Of a stretch of DNA of 6,387 nucleotides, positions 1 through 5,060 are shown in pieces; within the stretch, counting starts at the first letter, position 1, and each line of letters begins with the position of its first letter. The notes under the pieces are model-generated. The model had not been told where the DNA came from. It did not search any database and was given only the letters and a program-made list of their open reading frames with translations. A program made the position numbers and the translations under genes. Source of the stretch: JACDAN01 sp035265935 (GTDB lineage Bacteria; Actinomycetota; Thermoleophilia; Gaiellales; Gaiellaceae); NCBI GenBank assembly GCA_035265935.1, contig DATFOC010000015.1:1-6387 (forward strand), in the 5' to 3' direction.

Positions 1-987
1 GTGGACGACTTCAAGCGGATCAACGACCTCTACGGGCATCCGGTCGGCGACCGTGTGCTCGCGCGCGTCGGCAGCCGCCTCCGCCAGAACGGCGAGGCCT
101 TCCGTCTCGGAGGCGATGAGTTCGCGCTGCTCCTCCCCGGCGTGACCGCCGACGAGGCTCTCTCGACCGCATCGTCCGTCCTTGCCCGCATCGGCTCACT
201 CGAACTGGCCGACGTCGGTTCGGTGACGGCCAGTGCCGGCGTCGCAGGGTTCCCGCACCAGGCCTTCGACCGGGACGAGCTGATCCGCCTCGCGGACAGC
301 GCCCTCTACTGGGCGAAAGAGCATGGGAAGAACCGTGTGCACGTCTATCGGCCCGACGTCGTCGAGCTCGCGGAGCTCCGCAGGCTCGCGCAGGGGCCCG
401 ACCGCGCCGCCCGGTTCCGCGCGGCGGCCAGCCTCGCGAAGGCCGTGGACGCACGGGACACGTACACCGGCAGCCACTCGACGCGCGTCGCAGAGCTCAG
501 CGCCTGGATCGCACATCGCCTCGGCCTCGACCGGGAGCACATCGAGCTCACGCGCCTCGCGGGGAGCCTCCACGATCTCGGCAAGCTGGCGATCCCGGAG
601 GAGATCCTGCGGAAGCCCGGCCCGCTGACCGATCCGGAGCGCCTCGTGCTTCAGCGCCACCCGGAGATCGGCCACCGGATGCTCGAGAGCCTCGGCGTCG
701 ACCCCGTCGCCGAATGGGTGCTCCACCACCACGAGCGTTGGGACGGCACGGGCTATCCCGAGCGGCTCCGCGGCGATGAGATCCCGCTCGGCGCCCGCAT
801 CATCTTCGTCGCGGACGCCTACGACGCGATGACCTCGGATCGCGCCTACCGCGGCCGGCTGACGCCACGCGAGGCGATCGAGGAGCTGGAGCGCTGCTCT
901 GGCACACAGTTCGACCCCGAGATCGTGGCCGCCTTCGCCCGGGAGCTGGTCGACCGGACACCGGCACTCGCAGCAGCCGCGGGCTAG
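1..987 (+). CDS. GGDEF/HD-GYP cyclic-di-GMP signalling protein, 5'-truncated
   Basis: The frame is open at the window edge. The first codon (GTG) reads as Val inside the conserved D-x-D-x-F-K-x-I-N-D segment of a GGDEF domain, so it is not the start, and any sensory N-terminus lies upstream. The GGDEF signature is intact at residues 37-41 (numbered from the edge) and fits a diguanylate cyclase. The inhibitory I-site position five residues before it (28-31) reads RQNG instead of RxxD, so product inhibition there looks lost. A complete HD-GYP phosphodiesterase domain follows at about 145-315: H159, H191-D192 with K195, H220, the HHH at 242-244, GYP at 251-253 and D272, matching the family metal ligands. 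A protein of this kind could both make and degrade c-di-GMP in the cytoplasm; which activity dominates cannot be read here. It converges with the carboxylase gene, stop codons 3 nt apart, with no terminator visible. Confidence 0.93.
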   Translation: MDDFKRINDLYGHPVGDRVLARVGSRLRQNGEAFRLGGDEFALLLPGVTADEALSTASSVLARIGSLELADVGSVTASAGVAGFPHQAFDRDELIRLADSALYWAKEHGKNRVHVYRPDVVELAELRRLAQGPDRAARFRAAASLAKAVDARDTYTGSHSTRVAELSAWIAHRLGLDREHIELTRLAGSLHDLGKLAIPEEILRKPGPLTDPERLVLQRHPEIGHRMLESLGVDPVAEWVLHHHERWDGTGYPERLRGDEIPLGARIIFVADAYDAMTSDRAYRGRLTPREAIEELERCSGTQFDPEIVAAFARELVDRTPALAAAAG

Positions 988-990
988 TCG

Positions 991-2565
991 CTAAAGGGGG
1001 ATGTTGCCGTGCTTGCGGCGCGGGCGCGGCTCGCGCTTTGTCAGCGTGGTCTCCAGCGCGTCGATCAGCACGGGCCGGGTGCGGCGCGGCTCGATCACGT
1101 CGTCCACGTAACCCCGCTCGGCGGCTACGAACGGGTTCGCGAACTGGTCCCGGTAGTTCGCGATCAGCTCGCGCCGGCGCTCGTCGGCATCGTCGGATTC
1201 CTCGAGCTCCTTGCGGAAGACGATGTTGACGGCGCCCTCCGGGCCCATGACCGCCACCTCGGCGGTCGGCCACGCGAAGTTGAAGTCCGCCCGGATGTGC
1301 TTCGAGCTCATCACGTCGTATGCGCCGCCGTAGGCCTTCCGCGTGATCACCGTCAGCTTCGGGACGGTCGCCTCGCAGTACGCGTAGAGCAGCTTCGCAC
1401 CGTGGCGGATGATCCCTCGCCACTCCTGGTCGGTGCCGGGCAGGAAGCCCGGCACGTCGACGAACGTCACGAGCGGGACGTTGAACGCGTCGCAGGTGCG
1501 GACGAAACGCGCCGCCTTCACCGAGGAGTCGATGTCGAGCACGCCGGCGATCGAGTGCGGCTGGTTGCCGACGATCCCCACCGAATGCCCGCCGAGCCGG
1601 GCAAACCCGCAGACGATGTTCTCGGCGAACCGCGCATGCACCTCCAGGAACTCGCCGTCGTCGACGACCCGGCGCACGACCTCCTTCATGTCGTACGGCT
1701 TCGTGGGCTCGTCCGGGATCAGCGTGTCGAGCTCGGTCTCCTCGCGGTCGGAAGGATCGACCGAGGGAAAGTGCTGCGGCGGGTCGAGGTTGTTCTGGGG
1801 GAGGTAGGACAGGAGGTAGCGCGCATCCTCGAGAACGCTTTCCTCGTCCGCCGCGGTGAAATGCGCGACTCCCGACTTCGACGCATGCGTCGCGGCGCCG
1901 CCCAGCTCCTCGAAGGTCACTTCCTCCCCGGTCACCGTCTTCACGACGTCGGGGCCCGTGATGAACATGTAGGAGCTGTCCTCGACCATCAGGACGAAGT
2001 CGGTCATGGCCGGCGAGTACACGGCGCCTCCGGCAGTCGGGCCCATCACGAGCGAGATCTGCGGGATCACTCCTGATGCCTGGACGTTGCGCCAGAAGAT
2101 CTCCGCATAGCCCGCCAGGGAGACGACCCCCTCCTGGATCCTGGCGCCGCCCGAGTCGTTGATCCCGATCACCGGGCAGCCGAGCTTCAGCGCCAGGTCC
2201 ATGACCTTGCAGATCTTCTCGGCGAATGACTCGGAGAGGCTGCCGCCGAAGATCGTGAAGTCCTGAGAGAAGACGAAGACCTTGCGGCCGAAGATCGTCC
2301 CGTACCCGGTGACCACGGCGTCGCCGTACGGCCGGCGCTCCATCATCCCGAAGTGGGGATTCCGGTGGCGCACGAACCGGTCGAGCTCCACGAACGAGCC
2401 GGGGTCGAGCAGCTTTTCGAGCCGCTCGTGCGCGAGCAGCTTCCCCTGGCTTCGGTGCTTCTCGATCGCCCGCTCCGAGCCCTGGTGCGCGGCCTCCTCG
2501 CGCAGGCGGTTCAGCTCATCGAGCTTGCCCTGCGTCGAGTCGGTGCGATCGTCCGTCGCCGCCAC
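991..2565 (-). CDS. pccB: Propionyl-CoA/acyl-CoA carboxylase, carboxyltransferase beta subunit
   Basis: This 524-residue protein has the usual length of the PccB/AccD5/MmdA family. It transfers carboxyl from biotin (carried by a separate alpha/BCCP subunit, not in this window) to propionyl-CoA or a related acyl-CoA, giving methylmalonyl-CoA. The N-terminal crotonase-like half holds the first oxyanion-hole motif SGGAR (138-142) and GPTAGGAVYSPA (175-186). The C-terminal half holds TRKAYGGAYDVM (408-419) with the second oxyanion hole (G413-G414-A415). D417 in GGAYD matches the Asp that in Streptomyces PccB (D422) and mycobacterial AccD5 favours propionyl-CoA, so propionyl-CoA is the likely main substrate (inference). 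The C-terminus HGNIPL is the family signature. The start is GTG at 2563-2565: homology begins right after it, there is no Shine-Dalgarno, and a TAGGCT -10 lies 7 nt upstream, suggesting a leaderless mRNA. Acetyl-CoA or longer acyl-CoA substrates cannot be excluded. Confidence 0.95.
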   Translation of the reverse strand: MAATDDRTDSTQGKLDELNRLREEAAHQGSERAIEKHRSQGKLLAHERLEKLLDPGSFVELDRFVRHRNPHFGMMERRPYGDAVVTGYGTIFGRKVFVFSQDFTIFGGSLSESFAEKICKVMDLALKLGCPVIGINDSGGARIQEGVVSLAGYAEIFWRNVQASGVIPQISLVMGPTAGGAVYSPAMTDFVLMVEDSSYMFITGPDVVKTVTGEEVTFEELGGAATHASKSGVAHFTAADEESVLEDARYLLSYLPQNNLDPPQHFPSVDPSDREETELDTLIPDEPTKPYDMKEVVRRVVDDGEFLEVHARFAENIVCGFARLGGHSVGIVGNQPHSIAGVLDIDSSVKAARFVRTCDAFNVPLVTFVDVPGFLPGTDQEWRGIIRHGAKLLYAYCEATVPKLTVITRKAYGGAYDVMSSKHIRADFNFAWPTAEVAVMGPEGAVNIVFRKELEESDDADERRRELIANYRDQFANPFVAAERGYVDDVIEPRRTRPVLIDALETTLTKREPRPRRKHGNIPL

Positions 2566-2572
2566 GAGGGTG

Positions 2573-2578
2573 AGCCTA
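2573..2578 (-). promoter_or_regulatory. Putative -10 element of pccB (leaderless)
   Basis: On the minus strand TAGGCT, a common actinobacterial -10 form, lies exactly 7 nt before the GTG start. Transcription would then begin at or next to the start codon. No good -35 is visible at 16-18 bp. The call rests on the hexamer, its spacing and the lack of a ribosome binding site. Confidence 0.45.
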
Positions 2579-2580
2579 AC

Positions 2581-2586
2581 TAGAGT
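2581..2586 (+). promoter_or_regulatory. Putative -10 element of the PLP-enzyme gene (leaderless)
   Basis: TAGAGT (TAnnnT form) lies 7 nt before the ATG at 2594, mirroring the arrangement on the other strand. No convincing -35 is visible, and the sequence upstream is already pccB coding sequence. The only SD-like stretch, AGAG at 2582-2585, is weak and overlaps this element. Confidence 0.4.
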
Positions 2587-2593
2587 CGCTCCA

Positions 2594-3547
2594 ATGCTCG
2601 ACCGCTCGACGATCTGGCCCTACGAGGACGGCGAGCCCGGCGAGTACTACTACCAGCGATATGCGCACCCGGCCGGAGTCGAGGCTGAGCGCAAGCTCGG
2701 CGAGCTCGAGGGCGGCCGCGCGCTCCTGTTTCCGTCCGGATCGGGGGCCGCGACCGCGCTTCTGCTGGCCCTACTCGAGTCTGGCAGGACGGTCGCCCTG
2801 GCGCAGGACGCCTACTACGGGACGCCTGTCCTCATGCGGATGCTGGAGGGCTGGGGCCTGCGGTTGGTCGAGTTCGACCAGACCGGCGCACCGCCCGAGA
2901 ACGCCGACCTCGTGTGGGTCGAATCGCCGTCCAATCCGCTTCTCACGCTCCCGGACCTCGAAGCGGCCGTCGCACACCCGAGTCCCACCGTCGTCGACGC
3001 CACCGCCTCGACTCCGGTCTACTTGCGGCCGCTCGAGCGGGGGGCGGACTTCGTGCTGCACAGCGCCACGAAGTTTCTCGGGGGGCACCACGACGTTCTC
3101 CTCGGCGCCGTCGTGTGCCGGTCCGACGAGCACTACGAGCGGCTCAAGACGCTCCGCGGACGGCTCGGTATCGTCGCTGCGCCGGATCCTGCGGCGCTCC
3201 TCTCACGCAGCCTCGAGACGCTCGGCGTGCGCATGGAGCGGCACACCGCGAACGCGACGGAAATCGCGCGGCGGCTTGAAGCCCATTCCAAGGTCGAGCG
3301 GGTCCGGTATCCAGGGTTCGGCGGGCTGATGTCCTTCGACGTCGCCGGCGGCGCCGAGGAGGCGCAGCGCGTGGAGACTTCGGTGCGTGTGATCAAGAAC
3401 GCGACGAGCCTGGGCGGCACGCGCTCCGTGCTCGAGACCCGCGCGCGGTGGGAAGGCGACCGGGTCCCCGAGAATCTCGTCCGCCTGAGCGTCGGGCTGG
3501 AGCCGGTGGAGGAGATCTGGGCCGATCTCGAGCAAGCCCTCTCCTAA
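2594..3547 (+). CDS. Compact PLP-dependent Cys/Met metabolism enzyme (cystathionine gamma-synthase/lyase family)
   Basis: The 317-residue product belongs to the Cys_Met_Meta_PP fold-type I family, whose usual length is about 380-400. Visible PLP residues are Y20-Q-R22 (the YxR phosphate-binding motif), Y74 in the DxY segment (ring stacking), D135 (pyridine nitrogen), S157 and the Schiff-base lysine K160 in HSATK. R297 in VRLSVGLEP is the expected substrate-carboxylate Arg. The protein lacks the usual N-terminal arm of about 40 residues and appears to have lost roughly 20 residues between YPGF (239-242) and GGLMSF (243-248). Family motifs are altered: NPT to HPA (25-27), DNTFATP to DATASTP, and the HPASMTH segment is replaced. 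Reaction type (gamma-elimination, gamma-replacement or beta-lyase) and substrate therefore cannot be assigned. ATG 2594 is preferred because homology starts just after it and the frame upstream lies antisense to pccB; GTG 2570 is a possible alternative start. Confidence 0.88.
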   Translation: MLDRSTIWPYEDGEPGEYYYQRYAHPAGVEAERKLGELEGGRALLFPSGSGAATALLLALLESGRTVALAQDAYYGTPVLMRMLEGWGLRLVEFDQTGAPPENADLVWVESPSNPLLTLPDLEAAVAHPSPTVVDATASTPVYLRPLERGADFVLHSATKFLGGHHDVLLGAVVCRSDEHYERLKTLRGRLGIVAAPDPAALLSRSLETLGVRMERHTANATEIARRLEAHSKVERVRYPGFGGLMSFDVAGGAEEAQRVETSVRVIKNATSLGGTRSVLETRARWEGDRVPENLVRLSVGLEPVEEIWADLEQALS

Positions 3548-3620
3548 AGCCGGAGGTCGGACTCGAACCGACGGCCCCCTCATTACAAGTGAGGTGCTCT
3601 ACCAGCTGAGCTACTCCGGC
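3548..3620 (-). tRNA. trnT: tRNA-Thr (anticodon UGU)
   Basis: Read on the minus strand, the sequence folds into a full cloverleaf. The 7-bp acceptor GCCGGAG/CTCCGGC pairs perfectly, the D stem is GCTC/GAGC, the anticodon stem is CCTCA/TGAGG around the loop CTTGTAA (anticodon TGT, reading ACA), and the T stem is GTCGG/CCGAC with loop TTCGAGT. The body is 72 nt plus discriminator U73. CCA is not encoded. There is no intron. The 3' end directly abuts the TAA of the convergent PLP-enzyme gene. Confidence 0.97.
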
Positions 3621-3628
3621 GTTCCCAC

Positions 3629-3655
3629 ATGGTAGGTGAGTCCGGTGTTGTCCAA
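3629..3655 (-). promoter_or_regulatory. Possible tRNA-Thr promoter
   Basis: On the minus strand TTGGAC (3650-3655) is followed after 15 bp by TACCAT (3629-3634), which would start transcription a few bases before the tRNA 5' end. The spacer is short for a housekeeping promoter, so this is tentative. Confidence 0.3.
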
Positions 3656-3663
3656 TCTGGACA
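3649..3663. repeat. Inverted repeat TGTCCA-ATC-TGGACA
   Basis: A perfect 6-bp inverted repeat with a 3-bp centre sits between the tRNA gene and the endonuclease start and overlaps the putative tRNA -35. It could be an operator. Its left half plus two bases, TGTCCAAT, recurs at 4988-4995 in the repeat array upstream of the CarH-like gene. Confidence 0.4.
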
Positions 3664-3696
3664 CGGCCCAGCCGATGCATCGAGCAGGATGGTTGT

Positions 3697-4179
3697 GTGG
3701 AGCATCCGACGAGCAAAGGGGACCGAACAACCCTTGCGGTGATGATCGCGCTACGGCAGGAGGGGTATGCGATCTCAATTCCGTTTGGAGAGAACACCCG
3801 TTACGACCTTCTCATCGATGACGGAAACACGATCGGCCGAGTGCAGTGCAAAACGGGTCGGCTGAGAGCCGGCGCAGTTCTCTTCAATGTCTGTAGCTGC
3901 TACGGGCACCACAGCAATCCCGCTCAGGTTCGGCGTGACTACCACGGGGAAGTGGACTATTTCGCGGTCTTCTGTAAGGAGACCGACGGGGTCTATCTGG
4001 TACCGATCCACCAGATCTCGACCCGGGTTCTCGCAACGCTCCGAGTCGCACCTCCGCGCAACAATCAGATGAAGCACGTCCGATGGGCGGCCGATTTTCA
4101 GATCGGATACCTGGCGATAGGAAGGGCGCCCGGCCGGCAGCGGGATCGAGCCGGCCGGGCGCCTGGGCGTGCCGGCTAG
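3697..4179 (+). CDS. Free-standing PD-(D/E)XK endonuclease, group I intron homing type (I-Ssp6803I-like)
   Basis: The 160-residue product resembles the PD-(D/E)XK endonuclease family typified by I-Ssp6803I, the homing enzyme of a cyanobacterial tRNA-fMet intron. Visible features are the N-terminal TSKGD helix (5-9), YDLLID with the metal-binding D37, and Q50-C-K52, the Q-x-K variant of the (D/E)-x-K motif reported for I-Ssp6803I. A conserved-looking core YHGEVDYFAVFC (82-93) and a YLVPIHQIS strand follow. GTG 3697 is chosen because AGGA at 3686-3689 is 7 nt upstream and the KGD motif follows directly; the next Met (residue 16) would remove that motif. No intron is visible, and the neighbouring tRNA-Thr is intact. 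The gene is clearly less GC-rich than its neighbours, which points to transfer. About the last 19 residues are encoded by a terminator-like hairpin and look non-homologous. DNA target and activity are unknown. Confidence 0.85.
   Translation: MEHPTSKGDRTTLAVMIALRQEGYAISIPFGENTRYDLLIDDGNTIGRVQCKTGRLRAGAVLFNVCSCYGHHSNPAQVRRDYHGEVDYFAVFCKETDGVYLVPIHQISTRVLATLRVAPPRNNQMKHVRWAADFQIGYLAIGRAPGRQRDRAGRAPGRAG
4125..4163 (-). terminator. Hairpin terminator downstream of the fasciclin gene
   Basis: A perfect 14-bp GC-only stem (4125-4138 with 4150-4163) encloses an 11-nt loop and starts 12 nt after the fasciclin stop codon. On the minus strand it is followed by only a weak pyrimidine run (CTTCCT), and on the plus strand by none, so it suits the minus-strand operon better. 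It lies inside the 3' end of the endonuclease reading frame. Confidence 0.75.
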
Positions 4180-4697
4180 CTCGCCGGCGGGATGAGCACG
4201 CCGTCGATGACGTGGATCGTGCCGTTCGAGGCGCCGATGTCCGCCTTCGTGACGCGGGTGGTGCGGTTCAGGTAGACGCGATTGCCCTTCACGCCGATCT
4301 TGACGTACTCGCCGTTCAGGGTCTTGACGCGGCGGAGCTTGACCACCTGCGCCGCCTTCACGTTCCCCTTCACGACGTGGTACAGCAGCACTGAGCGGAG
4401 CTGGGCCTTGTTCCGCTGCAGCTTGCGAAGCGTCGCCTTCGGCACCTTCGCGAACGCCTTGTCGGTCGGCGCGAACACGGTCAGCTTGCCGGGCGCGGAG
4501 AGCGCACCGGCCAGGCCTGCCTGCTTCGCGAGGGCGATCAGGGTCTTGAACTGGCCCGCGCCGGCCGCGGTCTGGACGATGTTCTTGTCCGGTGTGGTCT
4601 GTTCGGCCGTGGCACCGGCGCCGCCGACGACGGCGACAGATGCGAGGACTGCAGCGCCGAGCGCCGCGATCGAATAGCTACGACGATTCCTTTTCAT
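4176..4697 (-). CDS. Secreted single-domain fasciclin (FAS1) protein
   Basis: The 173-residue product has a Sec signal peptide: basic MKRNRR, a hydrophobic core at about 9-26 and a probable cleavage after ATA (29-31). One FAS1 domain fills the rest (about 38-171), with the H1-type motif TVFAPTDKAF (73-82), LLYHVV (104-109) and the H2-type motif GTIHVIDGVLIP (159-170). FAS1 domains act in adhesion and cell-surface or matrix binding, and some bind small ligands. The mature protein is basic and has no visible anchor, so it is either free or held non-covalently at the envelope. ATG 4695-4697 has a strong AAGGAG (4705-4710) at 7-nt spacing. The gene lies 34 nt downstream of the DUF378 gene and probably shares its promoter. 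Its stop codon overlaps the convergent endonuclease stop. Confidence 0.94.
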   Translation of the reverse strand: MKRNRRSYSIAALGAAVLASVAVVGGAGATAEQTTPDKNIVQTAAGAGQFKTLIALAKQAGLAGALSAPGKLTVFAPTDKAFAKVPKATLRKLQRNKAQLRSVLLYHVVKGNVKAAQVVKLRRVKTLNGEYVKIGVKGNRVYLNRTTRVTKADIGASNGTIHVIDGVLIPPAS

Positions 4698-4731
4698 GCT
4701 CTAACTCCTTCTCCACGAGGTTGATGACGTC

Positions 4732-4971
4732 TTAGGCGGCGGCCGTTCTGGTGTCGCGCCGCTCGCGGGATGCGAGCGCCGGAAGCCTGGTGGCCTGGTA
4801 GACGGCCGAGAGGCCGACGAGCCCGTAGATGATCCGGCTGACAGCGTTCGTCTCACCGAACTCGAGGCCGACGATCTCGGCGACCAGATCGAACTCCGCG
4901 ATCGCTACGAGACCCCAGTTGAGCCCCCCGACAATGAGGAGGAGCCCGGTGGTGAAATCGAGTGCCTTCAT
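4732..4971 (-). CDS. DUF378 family small membrane protein
   Basis: The 79-residue product matches the DUF378 pattern: a first membrane segment at about 6-27 containing LLLIVGGLNWGLVAI, the short loop EFDLVAEIVG, then a second segment (about 45-61) containing SRIIYGLVGLSAVY. A charged, Arg-rich tail (68-77) follows. The family has no established function; it is a two-helix inner-membrane protein. ATG 4969-4971 is chosen because AAAGGAG (4978-4984) lies 6 nt upstream and homology begins immediately. The frame is open further upstream, but that stretch crosses the divergent promoter region and the regulator gene and has no family similarity. It is the first gene of an apparent operon with the fasciclin gene, reading from the promoter embedded in the repeat array. 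Confidence 0.9.
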   Translation of the reverse strand: MKALDFTTGLLLIVGGLNWGLVAIAEFDLVAEIVGLEFGETNAVSRIIYGLVGLSAVYQATRLPALASRERRDTRTAAA

Positions 4972-5007
4972 GCTTTGCTCCTTTCCGTGTCCAATTACTG
5001 TCCAGGG

Positions 5008-5036
5008 AATGTATAGAGTTGTTCCACCTCTGTCAA
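5008..5036 (-). promoter_or_regulatory. Promoter of the DUF378-fasciclin operon
   Basis: On the minus strand a perfect -35 TTGACA (5031-5036) is followed after exactly 17 bp by TACATT (5008-5013, four of six consensus bases). Initiation would fall near 5001, leaving about 30 nt of leader before the DUF378 ATG, enough for its strong ribosome binding site. Both hexamers lie within the direct-repeat array, so repeat-bound protein would block RNA polymerase. Confidence 0.65.
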
Positions 5037-5043
5037 GTCTCTG

Positions 5044-5049
5044 TACAAT
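5044..5049 (+). promoter_or_regulatory. Putative -10 of the CarH-like gene (leaderless)
   Basis: TACAAT, one mismatch from TATAAT, ends 9 nt before ATG 5059. There is no Shine-Dalgarno before that ATG, so a leaderless transcript is likely. The hexamer is part of repeat unit six, which would make the gene autoregulated. No good -35 is visible at the standard distance; TTGTTC at 5019-5024 would need a 19-bp spacer. Confidence 0.45.
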
Positions 5050-5054
5050 TTCCG

Positions 5055-5060
5055 TACAAT
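5055..5060 (+). promoter_or_regulatory. Alternative -10 of the CarH-like gene
   Basis: A second TACAAT, in repeat unit seven, ends 7 nt before an in-frame ATG at 5068. If this is the active -10, translation would begin at Met4 on a leaderless mRNA instead of at 5059. Confidence 0.35.

Noticed and set aside
1009..2076. Long open frame antisense to the carboxylase gene (355 codons, plus strand)
   Set aside because: It lies wholly opposite a confidently identified pccB, has no recognisable domain, and is the usual GC-rich shadow frame.
2282..2593. N-terminal extension of 104 codons for the PLP enzyme
   Set aside because: The stretch is antisense to the pccB 5' end, is Ser/Arg-rich and shows no family similarity; the real protein begins at about 2594.
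3621..3696. Group I intron remnant between the tRNA and endonuclease genes
   Set aside because: The 76 bp are too short for a group I core, the tRNA is uninterrupted, and I see no P/Q/R/S-like elements.
3393..3797. Minus-strand frame reading AGVAQLVEHLTCNEGAVGSS across the tRNA
   Set aside because: This is the well-known false peptide produced by translating a tRNA gene, extended into the antisense of the PLP gene.
3548..4179. Integrative element or genomic island at tRNA-Thr
   Set aside because: The foreign-looking gene is at the tRNA 5' side, whereas integrases normally use the 3' side; there is no integrase, no repeat of the tRNA 3' end and no second junction in the window.
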